Positions 8,893 through 17,007 of a stretch of DNA of 64,000 bases are shown piece by piece; within the stretch, counting starts at the first letter, position 1, and each line of letters opens with the position of its first letter. Source of the stretch: Auraticoccus monumenti (GTDB taxonomy: Bacteria; Actinomycetota; Actinomycetes; Propionibacteriales; Propionibacteriaceae); the NCBI RefSeq assembly GCF_900101785.1, contig NZ_LT629688.1:1860001-1924000 (forward strand), read 5' to 3'. A program made the position numbers and the translations under genes. Under the pieces are notes generated by a model. It saw nothing but the letters and a program-made list of their open reading frames with translations, searched no databases and was not told the DNA's origin.

Positions 8893-10409
8893 CGGACGCT
8901 CTCCAGCTCGATCGAGCCGGCGTCGACGCGGGCGTCGATGACCAGACGCGGTCCGGTGGCGGGCCCGAAGACGTGGGTCTGGTCGATCTCGGTGCCCCCC
9001 TGCTGGGAGCCGTCGACCATCACGGTGCCGACGTCCAGCTGGGTGCGGACCTCCACCGCGGTGTCGGCCGGCAGCCGCAGGGAGATCTGGCCGGCGTCGG
9101 CGGAGACCCGGTAGGTGGTGTCGGTGGTGACGTCGAGCCGGCTCAGGTCGATGTCGAGGACCCCGACGTCGATGCTGCTGCTGGCCGGGAGCTCCTCCAG
9201 CGTCGTGTAGACCATCTGCGGCTGCTGCCAGTCGACCGAGCGGGCCACCGTCGCCGGGACCGCGGCGACCGCGGTGGCCAGCAGCAGCAGCCAGGCCAGC
9301 AGCACCTGCCCACGGAACCGGCCACGGAACGCCCCGGCGACCAGCGACAGCGCGGACACCATCAGGGCGGTGCCGAGGTAGGTGGTGAGGGAGACGGGGA
9401 CGCCGGTGACCTGGTCGACCACGGCCACCCCGGTCAGGGCCAGGACCAGGGTCACCAGGAAACCGACCAGCACGGCGCGGCTGCGTCGGCGCGGGCTCAC
9501 GAACGCCGCCGTGGCGGCCGGCTCGGGGACGTAGATCCCGGCCGGATCGGGCACGTTGAGGTAGGAGCGGACCGACGCGGTGTGGTCGCTCAGCGCCTCG
9601 GGTCGCGGAGGTGCGGCCGGGACGTCCGTGGCGGCCGGTGCCGACGGCGGCTCGGGCCAGCGCATCGACGCGCTGGCGGCCGGCCGGTCGTTCCAGGTCG
9701 GCCACGGGGAACCGGGACGGCGTGCCTCGGGCTCGGGGTCCCGGGGCTCCGGGGGCACGGGCCCGGTCGGTGCCGACGGGTACCTGCTCGTGCCGTCCAC
9801 GACGGGCCGCGGGCGGACCGGTCCGGCGTCGGAGGAGCCGCGGGTCGTGGGTGCGGTGGCGCGGGGACCGTCGGGGCCGGGAGCACCGGTGGGCTGCTGG
9901 AGCTGCTGGTAGCGCAGCACCGTCTGCTGCCACTCGCGGGCCGCGGTGGTGAAGGGGGTCTCCGGGCCGGCGAACGGGTCGTGGTGGGTGGGGTTGCCGG
10001 TGGGGAGGGAGGCGGACTCCGTGCGGCGTGCCTGCTGCTGCGGTCGGCGGTGGCCGAAGTACCAGACGGCGAGGACCACGGCGGCGGGCGCCAGGCCCAG
10101 CGGGGCGAAGGAGCCGACGGTGACCGCGACCACGATGCAGCTGACCACCATGGTCACCACCCAGAACTCGCGGCTCTGCCGGGCCAGACCCGGCGCGTGG
10201 CGCTCGACCGGGGACTGCTCCTCGCGCTCGTCGCGCCACAGGGCCCAGGCGAAGACGTACAGGGCGACCCCGACGCCGGCGCTCAGCCCGAGCAGCACCG
10301 CGCCGATGCGCACCACCAGCGGGTCGACCTGCCACTTGGCGGCCAACGCACCGCAGACCCCGGCGATCTTGCGGTCGCCGGAGCGGCGCAGCGTCCAGAA
10401 CTCGTCCAT
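8889..10409 (-). CDS. large PspC-domain membrane protein with C-terminal toastrack-like region
   Basis: A 506-residue protein. Residues 1-60 are a PspC domain (RRSGDRKIAGVCGALAAKW, then a membrane helix). More hydrophobic helices lie at about 80-125, followed by a long Pro/Arg-rich disordered stretch (130-280), further helices (about 290-385) and a C-terminal beta-rich region. The last part (SSIDVGVLDIDLSRLDVTTDT ... VDAGSIELESVR) looks like the DUF2154/toastrack fold of LiaF-type proteins. ATG 10409 was chosen because it begins directly before the PspC domain. It is divergent from the PspC histidine kinase and probably controlled by it. Confidence 0.82.
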   Translation of the reverse strand: MDEFWTLRRSGDRKIAGVCGALAAKWQVDPLVVRIGAVLLGLSAGVGVALYVFAWALWRDEREEQSPVERHAPGLARQSREFWVVTMVVSCIVVAVTVGSFAPLGLAPAAVVLAVWYFGHRRPQQQARRTESASLPTGNPTHHDPFAGPETPFTTAAREWQQTVLRYQQLQQPTGAPGPDGPRATAPTTRGSSDAGPVRPRPVVDGTSRYPSAPTGPVPPEPRDPEPEARRPGSPWPTWNDRPAASASMRWPEPPSAPAATDVPAAPPRPEALSDHTASVRSYLNVPDPAGIYVPEPAATAAFVSPRRRSRAVLVGFLVTLVLALTGVAVVDQVTGVPVSLTTYLGTALMVSALSLVAGAFRGRFRGQVLLAWLLLLATAVAAVPATVARSVDWQQPQMVYTTLEELPASSSIDVGVLDIDLSRLDVTTDTTYRVSADAGQISLRLPADTAVEVRTQLDVGTVMVDGSQQGGTEIDQTHVFGPATGPRLVIDARVDAGSIELESVR

Positions 10410-10594
10410 GGGTCCATCTTCGGTCGGCGGGGGACCCGGCACCATCGGGGGATGCACCCATATCTCGACGGTGCTGACCCTTGCTCCCCGTCGCCGGGGT
10501 CCCGCCTCGCTCGCGGTCCAGCGAGGCCGACCGGTTCCGGGCGCAGGCGACCGGGATCCGGAGACGGCGCTCGGGCCGGGTGTCGCCGCGGGAA

Positions 10595-10617
10595 CCTGTC
10601 GCTGGTGACCAGACAGG
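10595..10617. promoter_or_regulatory. operator-like dyad
   Basis: CCTGTC-gc-TGGT-g-ACCA-GACAGG: two nested perfect inverted pairs with a 2-base bulge on the left. It sits directly upstream of TATACA (10621-10626), where a regulator would contact the -35 region. Confidence 0.4.
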
Positions 10618-10632
10618 CCGTATACAGCGCTG

Positions 10633-10683
10633 ATGTGCGCCCAGGAGCAGCTTCTCGCGGGCATCGCGGGGCTTGCCGGCTGA
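10633..10683 (+). CDS. possible 16-residue leader ORF
   Basis: ATG starts 6 bases after TATACA and encodes MCAQEQLLAGIAGLAG before TGA. The spacing matches the leaderless genes in this window. A hairpin (10713-10740) follows, then the PspC histidine kinase at 10907. It could be a leader peptide or chance; nothing else supports translation. Confidence 0.22.
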   Translation: MCAQEQLLAGIAGLAG

Positions 10684-10906
10684 CCGCACGGGGGCGCGAC
10701 GACGGAGTAGAAGGAGGACCGGCCCCTGGCTGGGTCCTCCCCTCACGACCAGCCCACGTCGCGGTAGAAGAGCCGGTTCGCAGCCGACCACGAGCGGTCG
10801 CGGCGGTCGCGAGGGCGGAGGGTGCTCTCGGGAGGGGTGTCTCGGGGTCCGTCCCGGGGGAACCCTCGTGGCCGGGAGGGCCCTGACGTGTGAGGCTGGG
10901 ACCACC

Positions 10907-12289
10907 ATGACCGACACGCCTGCCGCCCCGACGGGGGACGGCCCTGCCCAGCGGCACCCCGTGCTGCTCGAGGAGCCGCTGCCGGTGACCTCGCAGGCCC
11001 CTGCGGCGCCGGCCTGGTCCGTGGCCGACGAGCCCCCGACCGAGGAGCAGCCGCCACCCCGCCCGCGCGCCACCCGGGTCGAGGAGGGACGGGTCATCGG
11101 CGGCGTCTGCGCCGGTCTGGCCCAGCACCTCGGCTGGTCGGTCACCGTGCTGCGCGTCGGCTTCGTGGCCCTGGCCCTCGGCCAGTTCGTCGGGGTGGTG
11201 GTCTACGCGATCCTCTGGCTGGCCCTGCCCCGCGCGGAGACCGTCCGCTCACCGGGGCTGGAGGCCGCCACCCGGCAGGGCATGCGCAGCTCCGACACCC
11301 CGGCCCGCGGCCGCGACCGCGGCGTGCTGATCGCCCTGGTGGCCATCGGTGCCGGCCTGGTGTGGCTGTCCCAGGTCACCGGCTTCGGCTTCTCCAGCCA
11401 GGTCTTCTGGCCCCTCGCGGTGGCCTGCATCGGGCTGGCCCTGATCTGGCGCCAGGCCGATGCCGCCCCGGCCGAGGACGTGACCGGGGCCCGGGAGCGG
11501 GCGCACCCGCTGGTCGCCCCCTTCCTGGCCCGCAGCGGCTGGCTGGCCATCACCCGGCTGCTGGTCGGGCTCGCCCTGGTCGCGGTGGCCTTCGCGCTGG
11601 TCCTGGCCTCCCAGATCGGGGTCGGGCAGCTGCCCACGGTGCTGCTGATGGTGGTGCTGGCGGTCGCCGGTGTCGTGGTCGCCGCCGCCCCCTGGCTGTA
11701 CCGCTCGCGCCGCGCGCTCTACGAGGCCCGCGAGCAGCGGGTCCGCGCCGACGCCCGCGCCGACATGGCCGCCCACCTGCACGACTCCGTGCTGCAGACC
11801 CTGGCCCTGATCCAGCGCCAGTCCGAGGACCCCCGCGCGGTGCAGACCCTGGCCCGGCGCCAGGAGCGCGAGCTGCGCAGCTGGCTCTACGGCGACCAGG
11901 CCGACGAGCCCACCCTCCGCGCCGCGCTGACCACCGCCGCCGCCGAGGTGGAGGACGAGCGCACGGTCCCCATCGAGGTCGTGATGGTGGGGGACTGCGA
12001 GATGGAGCCCGACCTCCGCGCCCTGGTGCAGGCGGCCCGCGAGGCCATGGTGAACGCCGCCAAGCACTCCGGCGCCGACCGGATCGACGTCTTCGCCGAG
12101 GCAGCCGAGGACCTGGTCGAGGTGTTCGTCCGCGACCGCGGCCGCGGTTTCGACCTGGACGAGGTCGCCGAGGACCGGATGGGCGTCCGCGGCAGCATCA
12201 TCGACCGGATGCGGCGCCACGGCGGCACCGCGACCATCACCTCCGCCCCCGGCGGCGGTACCGAGGTACGACTGGAGAGACGACGATGA
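10907..12289 (+). CDS. PspC-fused sensor histidine kinase
   Basis: A 460-residue membrane kinase. An N-terminal PspC domain (about 58-110: RVIGGVCAGLAQHLGWSVTVLRVGF) is followed by membrane helices (to about 265) and a HisKA_3 dimerisation helix with phospho-acceptor His292 (MAAHLHDSVLQTLALIQRQ). An HATPase_c domain follows, with N box EAMVNAAKHSGADRI and DRGRGFDLDEV. The layout is that of LiaS/DesK-class kinases that sense envelope stress. Its stop overlaps the response-regulator start (ATGA). It probably controls the divergent PspC operon. Confidence 0.9.
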   Translation: MTDTPAAPTGDGPAQRHPVLLEEPLPVTSQAPAAPAWSVADEPPTEEQPPPRPRATRVEEGRVIGGVCAGLAQHLGWSVTVLRVGFVALALGQFVGVVVYAILWLALPRAETVRSPGLEAATRQGMRSSDTPARGRDRGVLIALVAIGAGLVWLSQVTGFGFSSQVFWPLAVACIGLALIWRQADAAPAEDVTGARERAHPLVAPFLARSGWLAITRLLVGLALVAVAFALVLASQIGVGQLPTVLLMVVLAVAGVVVAAAPWLYRSRRALYEAREQRVRADARADMAAHLHDSVLQTLALIQRQSEDPRAVQTLARRQERELRSWLYGDQADEPTLRAALTTAAAEVEDERTVPIEVVMVGDCEMEPDLRALVQAAREAMVNAAKHSGADRIDVFAEAAEDLVEVFVRDRGRGFDLDEVAEDRMGVRGSIIDRMRRHGGTATITSAPGGGTEVRLERRR

Positions 12290-12999
12290 CCGTTCCCGAC
12301 CCCCGCACCCCCCAGGCCGCCCCTGCGTCGGCCCCGACCCCACCGCCGGCCCCCCGCCCCGGCCCGCTGCGGGTGGTGGTGGTCGACGACCACGCCATGT
12401 TCCGCACCGGGGTGAAGTCGGAGATCGGTCGCTCGGTGCAGGTGGTGGGGGAGGGTCAGGACGTCGCCACCGCCGTCCAGGCCATCACCGCCACCACCCC
12501 CGACGTGGTGCTGCTCGACGTCCACCTCCCGGGTGGGGGCGGCGTCGAGGTGCTCAAGCAGGTGCTGGCGGTCAACCCCGACCAGCGGTTCCTGGCGCTC
12601 TCGGTCTCCGACGCCGCCGAGGACGTCATCGGCGTGATCAGGGCCGGTGCCCGTGGCTACGTCACCAAGTCGATCAGCGGGGACGAGCTGATCGCGGCGA
12701 TCCGGCGGGTGGCGGAGGGGGACGCGGTGTTCTCACCGCGGCTGGCCGGCTTCGTCCTGGACGCCTTCTCCGGGGCCATCGACATCGCCAGCGTGGACGA
12801 GGACCTGGATCGGCTCTCCGCCCGGGAGCGTGAGGTGCTCCGGCTGATCGCCCGTGGCTACGCCTACAAGGAGGTGGCCAAGGAGCTGTTCATCTCGATC
12901 AAGACCGTCGAGACCCACGTCAGCTCGGTGCTCCGCAAGCTGCAGCTCTCCAACCGTCACCAGCTGACCCGCTGGGCCACCGACCGCCGCCTGGTCTAG
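12286..12999 (+). CDS. LuxR/NarL-type response regulator
   Basis: A 237-residue regulator with an extra Pro/Ala-rich N-terminus of about 27 residues. The receiver domain has the acidic pair DD at 34-35, phospho-acceptor Asp78 (VVLLDVHLPG) and Lys128 (GYVTKSI). The LuxR-type helix-turn-helix lies at about 170-230 (LSAREREVLRLIARGYAYKE ... ISIKTVETHVSSVLRKLQL). It is coupled to the PspC kinase gene by the ATGA overlap, with GGAGAGA as ribosome site. Likely targets are the PspC genes next door; no binding site is proven. Confidence 0.93.
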   Translation: MTVPDPRTPQAAPASAPTPPPAPRPGPLRVVVVDDHAMFRTGVKSEIGRSVQVVGEGQDVATAVQAITATTPDVVLLDVHLPGGGGVEVLKQVLAVNPDQRFLALSVSDAAEDVIGVIRAGARGYVTKSISGDELIAAIRRVAEGDAVFSPRLAGFVLDAFSGAIDIASVDEDLDRLSAREREVLRLIARGYAYKEVAKELFISIKTVETHVSSVLRKLQLSNRHQLTRWATDRRLV

Positions 13000-13038
13000 G
13001 CCCCGGCCGGCCCGCCCGGCCCCACGCCGGACACGCAC

Positions 13039-13074
13039 GAACGGCCCCGCTCCTGGTCAGGAGCGGGGCCGTTC
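13039..13074. terminator. bidirectional hairpin terminator
   Basis: A perfect 16-bp stem (13039-13054 with 13059-13074) and a 4-base GGTC loop between the convergent response-regulator and GlsB-type genes. Confidence 0.88.
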
Positions 13075-13089
13075 AGTGGTTCGTGAGGC

Positions 13090-13362
13090 TCAGGCGCGGG
13101 AGCGCTTGGTGACCGCACCGTAGATGAGGAGCACGATGATCGAACCGACCACAGCCAGGATCAGGCTGATGAACCAGTTGCCCTGGAGGCTGAAGTCCAC
13201 ACCGTTCCCGGCGAGGAGGTTGCCGATCAGACCACCCACGAGGGCGCCGATGACGCCGAGGATGATCGTGGCGATGATGCCCCCACCCTGCTTGCCGGGG
13301 AGGACCAACTTGGCGAGAGCGCCAGCGATGAGCCCGATGATCAGGTAAAAGAGAATCGTCAT
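13090..13362 (-). CDS. GlsB/YeaQ/YmgE-family stress-response membrane protein
   Basis: A 90-residue transglycosylase-associated-type protein with three hydrophobic, glycine-rich segments: FYLIIGLIAGALAKLVLPG, IIATIILGVIGALVGGLIGN, and ISLILAVVGSIIVLLIYG. It ends with a basic tail. The biochemical role of this small family is not established; members are often stress-induced. ATG 13362 follows TATGTT by six bases. The locus is AT-richer than the genome average. Confidence 0.9.
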   Translation of the reverse strand: MTILFYLIIGLIAGALAKLVLPGKQGGGIIATIILGVIGALVGGLIGNLLAGNGVDFSLQGNWFISLILAVVGSIIVLLIYGAVTKRSRA

Positions 13363-13368
13363 GCTCAG

Positions 13369-13374
13369 AACATA
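13369..13374 (-). promoter_or_regulatory. -10 element of the GlsB-type gene
   Basis: TATGTT on the minus strand, 6 bases before the ATG, with no Shine-Dalgarno sequence. TATGGC lies just upstream. Confidence 0.6.
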
Positions 13375-13461
13375 GCCATAGCGCGCGGGTCCAAACATGA
13401 AAGGTTGTACTTCCTTGTCGGCGTGTCGCCCGCCGTGCCGTCCCCTGCGCCCCGTGCTCCG

Positions 13462-13467
13462 TAGGAT
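13462..13467 (+). promoter_or_regulatory. -10 element of the gene at 13475
   Basis: TAGGAT lies 7 bases before the ATG. No ribosome site is present. Confidence 0.58.
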
Positions 13468-13474
13468 CCGCGGC

Positions 13475-13825
13475 ATGGACGCGCTGACCTGGGCCAGGGA
13501 CGTGGTGCTGCTGCTGCACCTCATCGGGTTCGCCGCCCTCCTCGGCGGCGCGATCGTGCAGCTGCGTGACCGCGAGCCCCTGGTGAACGCCGCGATGGTG
13601 CACGGCGCGCTCGTCCAGCTGGTCAGCGGAGTGGGCCTGGTGGTCCTGGACGAGGTGGACGACCAGGACTGGGACGCCCTCCAGGTCGGCACCAAGCTGG
13701 TGGTCACGCTGTTCGTGGCCCTGCTGGTGGTGGTCAACCGCCGGTACTCGTCCATCCCCCGGGGTCTGCTGGCCATGATCACGGTGCTCACCGTCGGGAA
13801 CGCCGCGGTGGCCGTGCTCTGGTGA
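13475..13825 (+). CDS. small integral membrane protein of unknown function
   Basis: A 116-residue protein with four hydrophobic helices: LLLHLIGFAALLGGAI, AAMVHGALVQLVSGVGLVVL, KLVVTLFVALLVVV and LLAMITVLTVGNAAVAVLW. Soluble parts are very short. The family is not certain, though it resembles small actinobacterial heme-free four-helix membrane proteins. ATG 13475 was preferred over upstream codons because the -10 hexamer sits 7 bases away and the earlier stretch is not protein-like. Confidence 0.75.
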   Translation: MDALTWARDVVLLLHLIGFAALLGGAIVQLRDREPLVNAAMVHGALVQLVSGVGLVVLDEVDDQDWDALQVGTKLVVTLFVALLVVVNRRYSSIPRGLLAMITVLTVGNAAVAVLW

Positions 13826-13890
13826 GCCACCGTGGGTTCCGGGCGGCACACCGCCCCACCGCCCCCGGGGTCACCGACCGGCAGCACGCC

Positions 13891-14610
13891 TCACGCGCCG
13901 CCACCCCGTACGGCCGCGTCCAGCGCCCGCGCCAGCTCGGCGGGGGCGCTGACCATCGGCCAGTGCCCGGTGTCGACGTCGAGGTAGTCCACCTGCGCGA
14001 CCCGGGCCAGCTCCGGCAGGTCCCCCGCGGCCACCCAGGCCCGGGCCTCCTCGGGGGAGAACTCGGGGCAGACCATCGTCACGGGCACGCCGAAGCGGCA
14101 CTCGTCGGTGAGCCGCACGGTGGCCTGGGAGACCGTCGCGGGCACCGGGACGGTCGCCGCGGCCAGCGCGGCGCGGGCACCCGCGTCGAGGTCGGCGGCA
14201 TCGGGACCCTCGAAGGGCTCCCAGCCGGGGAAGGCCATCACGCCGTCCACCGGGGGGAAGAGGTCGGCGTAGGGCTCGCCGTCCGCACCCGGGAACCCGC
14301 CGACCAGCACCAGCCGGGCGACCCGCTCGGGGCGGCGGTCGGCGGCGAGCCAGGCCAGCGTGCAGGCGGCGGAGTGCCCGACCACCACGGGGTGCGGGGC
14401 GGCGTCGACGGCCGCCAGCACGGCGTCGAGCTGGTCCTCCAGGGTGGCGGTGGTCTGGCCGGGAGCCGTCCCGGGGAGCGCGAGGGGCTGGGGGCGGTGC
14501 CCGAGGTGGCGGAGCTCCTCGGCCACGGCGTCCCACACCGTGACCGGCAGCCAGAGGCCGGCGAGCAGGAGGACGTCGGATCCGTCGGTGGGAGGGTGCG
14601 TGGTGGTCAT
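13891..14610 (-). CDS. alpha/beta-fold hydrolase
   Basis: A 239-residue hydrolase. The nucleophile elbow is VVVGHSAACTL (Ser80), and the catalytic His is in DVDTGHWPMVSAP near residue 217. The opening VLLLAGLWLPVTVWDAVAEEL fits the oxyanion strand. The substrate is unknown; the group contains esterases and epoxide or ester hydrolases. It is divergent from a WYL-type regulator with only 53 bases between starts, so that regulator is the obvious controller. Confidence 0.87.
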   Translation of the reverse strand: MTTTHPPTDGSDVLLLAGLWLPVTVWDAVAEELRHLGHRPQPLALPGTAPGQTTATLEDQLDAVLAAVDAAPHPVVVGHSAACTLAWLAADRRPERVARLVLVGGFPGADGEPYADLFPPVDGVMAFPGWEPFEGPDAADLDAGARAALAAATVPVPATVSQATVRLTDECRFGVPVTMVCPEFSPEEARAWVAAGDLPELARVAQVDYLDVDTGHWPMVSAPAELARALDAAVRGGGA

Positions 14611-14616
14611 GGGACG

Positions 14617-14622
14617 ACGGTA
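14617..14622 (-). promoter_or_regulatory. -10 element of the hydrolase gene
   Basis: TACCGT on the minus strand, 6 bases before the ATG, within the 53-base divergent region shared with the WYL regulator. Confidence 0.55.
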
Positions 14623-14663
14623 GGACCGTTCCCGGACGATCGGCGTCCTGGTTCACTGGTGAG

Positions 14664-15641
14664 GTGGAGGACACCGCTGCCCGTCCCGTCTCCCGGGCGC
14701 TGCACGTGCTCGCCCTGCTGCAGCGCCACCCCGGCATCACGGCCGCGCAGATCGCGGAGCGGCTGGGGGTCAGCGACCGCGCGGCACGCCGCTACGTGGC
14801 CGTCCTCCGGGAGGCCGACATCAGCGTGGAGTCGACCCCGGGCCGCTACGGCGGCTACCGGCTGGGGCCCGGCCTGCGGCTGCCCCCGCTGCTGTTCAGC
14901 AGCAGCGAGGCGCTCGGGCTGGTGATGGCCGTGCTCGACGGCCAGCACGCCGCCGCCGACCCCGAGGAACCGGTCGGCTCGGCGCTGGGGAAGCTGGTCC
15001 GGGCCCTGCCCGGTGAGGTCGGCCGGCAGGCGGCCGTGATGCGCGAGCACGCGCTGGCCGCGCCCGAGCGGGAGACGACCCGCCCTGACCCCGGCACCAC
15101 GGCCGAGCTGGTGGACGCCGTCGCCGCCCGCCGCCGGGTCCGGCTCCGCTACCGCACCGCGGGGGGCCGGACCACCGAGACGGTGGCCGACCCGTGGGCC
15201 ACCGTCGTGCGCCACCGGCACTGGTACCTGCTCTGCCACGCCCACGCACCCGACGCGGTGCGGGCCTACCGGGTGGACCGCATCGAGCGGCTGGAGGTGC
15301 TGGCCGAGCCCTTCGTGCCGCCCGCCGACCTCGACGCGGTCGCCGTGCTCGAGCAGCACCTGGGGGCCGGTCGGGAGCACCCGACGAGGGTGCGCTTCAG
15401 CGCCCCGCTGGCCGAGGTGGCCCCGCACGTCGGGGCGCCGATGGGACGGCTGGAGCCCGACGGGGAGTCCGCCTGCCTGCTCACCGGGACCACCAGCGAC
15501 CCGCGGATGTACGCCGGGGAGTGGCTGGCCGCGATCCCGCACCCCTTCGTCGTCGAGGGAGGCACCGAGCTGGTGGCGGCGGTGGGGGCGCTGGCGGAGC
15601 GCCTCACGGCCGCGGTCGCGGGACACGTCCCGCCACGGTGA
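14664..15641 (+). CDS. HTH and WYL-domain transcriptional regulator
   Basis: A 325-residue YafY/DeoR-like regulator. Residues 8-65 form the winged helix (ALLQRHPGITAAQIAERLGVSDRAARRYVAVLREA). Residues of about 145-230 form the WYL domain (RRVRLRYRTAGG, then RHRHWYLLCHAHAP and AYRVDRIERLEVL), followed by a WCX C-terminal extension. WYL regulators respond to small molecules or nucleic-acid ligands. The GTG start has only a weak purine tract. It is divergent from the alpha/beta hydrolase, its likely target. Confidence 0.9.
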   Translation: MEDTAARPVSRALHVLALLQRHPGITAAQIAERLGVSDRAARRYVAVLREADISVESTPGRYGGYRLGPGLRLPPLLFSSSEALGLVMAVLDGQHAAADPEEPVGSALGKLVRALPGEVGRQAAVMREHALAAPERETTRPDPGTTAELVDAVAARRRVRLRYRTAGGRTTETVADPWATVVRHRHWYLLCHAHAPDAVRAYRVDRIERLEVLAEPFVPPADLDAVAVLEQHLGAGREHPTRVRFSAPLAEVAPHVGAPMGRLEPDGESACLLTGTTSDPRMYAGEWLAAIPHPFVVEGGTELVAAVGALAERLTAAVAGHVPPR

Positions 15642-15651
15642 GCGGAGCGGG

Positions 15652-16887
15652 TCAGAGGAAGCGGCGGTAGGGACGGAGCACGGTCTCGGAGAACTTCACC
15701 ATCATCGGGCGCCGCACCCACTCCTCCAGGGTGAGCTCCGCGCAGTTGGTGAGGTCCATCGCGAAGACCTCCTCCAGCTTGCGGGCCACGGCCGGCTCGG
15801 TCAGCTCGACGTTCAGCTCGTAGTTGCCGGCCAGGCTCAGCCGGTCCAGGTTCGCCGTCCCGATGGTGGACCAGGTGCCGTCGATGGTCGCGGTCTTCGC
15901 GTGCACCATGGCGCCCTGGTAGAGGAACAGCCGGACGCCGCCGGCCAGCAGCTGGGAGTAGAAGCCGCGGGAGAGCCAGTCGGCGGTGATGTGGTTGGAC
16001 TGCCCGGGGACGATCAGCTTGACCTCCACCCCGCGCTGGGCCGCGGCGGTCAGCGCGCGGATCAGGTCGTCGTCGGGGATGAAGTAGGCGTGGGTCAGCA
16101 GGATGTGGTGGTAGGCCCGGTCGATCGCCTCCAGGTACATGCCCCGGATCGGGTACAGCGCCCGGCGGGGCAGGTTCCGCACCACCCGGACGGGGCTGTG
16201 CCAGCTGCGGGTGGACACGTCCGGCAGGGCCGGGTGGCGTCCCGGCAGCTCGTTCCAGTGGTCGATGAAGGCGTCCTCGAGGTCGGCCACCACGTGCCCG
16301 GTCAGCCGGACGTGGGTGTCGCGCCAGTCCGTCGCGTACAGCGAGCCGATGTTGTAGCCGCCGACCCAGGCCTGCTCGGAGTCGACCACCATCAGCTTGT
16401 TGTGGTTGCGGCCGAGGTTGCGGGGGTTGAGCATGCCCAGGCCGCCCCAGACCAGGGGGTGGCGGACGACGTTGACGTGCGGCGGGAAGTGGAAGAAGGG
16501 CCGCGGCACCACCAGGTTGGCGAACTCGTCGTAGACCAGGCAGACCTCGACGCCGCGGTCAGCGGCCTCGATCAGGGCCTTCTTGAACGCCCGGCCGGTG
16601 CGGTCGCCCTTCCAGATGAAGGTGACCAGCACGATCCGGCGCCGCGCCGCGCGGATCCCCTGCAGCATGTCGTCGTAGAGGTCCTGGCCGTAGGTGAAGA
16701 CGGTCAGGTCGCCGTCCCCGACCGGGATGGTGGCGGGCTGGACCTTGGGGAAGCGGGCGGGGGCGCGGAGCCGCTTGCGACGCTGGTCGATCAGCAGCAG
16801 CGCGGCCAGCGTGAGGCCCTGGACGGCCAGCACGGCGGTGGTGACACGGGTCAGCAGCCGCCTGAGGGAGAACCGGGGCAGCCGCAT
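15652..16887 (-). CDS. phospholipase D-like protein (cardiolipin synthase family)
   Basis: A 411-residue membrane-anchored enzyme. A basic N-terminus and one membrane helix (about 12-33) precede two PLD domains. The HKD motifs are HNKLMVVDSEQAWVGGYN and HAKTATIDGTWSTIGTANLD. Relatives transfer phosphatidyl groups to make cardiolipin, which is the best guess, but other phosphodiesterase roles are possible. ATG 16887 follows TAGGAT by six bases. It is divergent from pcrA and convergent with the WYL regulator, whose stop is 10 bases away. Confidence 0.88.
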   Translation of the reverse strand: MRLPRFSLRRLLTRVTTAVLAVQGLTLAALLLIDQRRKRLRAPARFPKVQPATIPVGDGDLTVFTYGQDLYDDMLQGIRAARRRIVLVTFIWKGDRTGRAFKKALIEAADRGVEVCLVYDEFANLVVPRPFFHFPPHVNVVRHPLVWGGLGMLNPRNLGRNHNKLMVVDSEQAWVGGYNIGSLYATDWRDTHVRLTGHVVADLEDAFIDHWNELPGRHPALPDVSTRSWHSPVRVVRNLPRRALYPIRGMYLEAIDRAYHHILLTHAYFIPDDDLIRALTAAAQRGVEVKLIVPGQSNHITADWLSRGFYSQLLAGGVRLFLYQGAMVHAKTATIDGTWSTIGTANLDRLSLAGNYELNVELTEPAVARKLEEVFAMDLTNCAELTLEEWVRRPMMVKFSETVLRPYRRFL

Positions 16888-16893
16888 GAGTCG

Positions 16894-16899
16894 ATCCTA
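16894..16899 (-). promoter_or_regulatory. -10 element of the phospholipase D-like gene
   Basis: TAGGAT on the minus strand, 6 bases before the ATG. Confidence 0.6.
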
Positions 16900-16992
16900 G
16901 CGAGGTCACCCGGTCAGGAGAGTCGCACGGAACCCGGTCCGGGGGTGCGCCGGGGGACGTCCGGGGGGGCTCGGGACGTCGGTGCCGACGAC

Positions 16993-16998
16993 TACGCT
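16993..16998 (+). promoter_or_regulatory. -10 element of pcrA
   Basis: TACGCT lies 9 bases before the pcrA ATG, so the 5' leader would be zero to a few bases. Confidence 0.5.
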
Positions 16999-17007
16999 GG
17001 TCGGGTC

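Larger units (their letters stand above)
10410..10906. other. 497-base intergenic region between divergent PspC genes
   Basis: No full-length gene or tRNA is visible. It holds an operator-like dyad (10595-10617), a -10-like TATACA at 10621, a 16-codon ORF (10633-10683) and an 8-bp hairpin (10713-10720 with 10733-10740). Nothing further was recognised between about 10741 and 10890. Confidence 0.5.

Noticed and set aside
10410-10906. A tRNA or other structured RNA in the long gap
   Set aside because: No acceptor stem, T-loop or anticodon arm pattern could be drawn.
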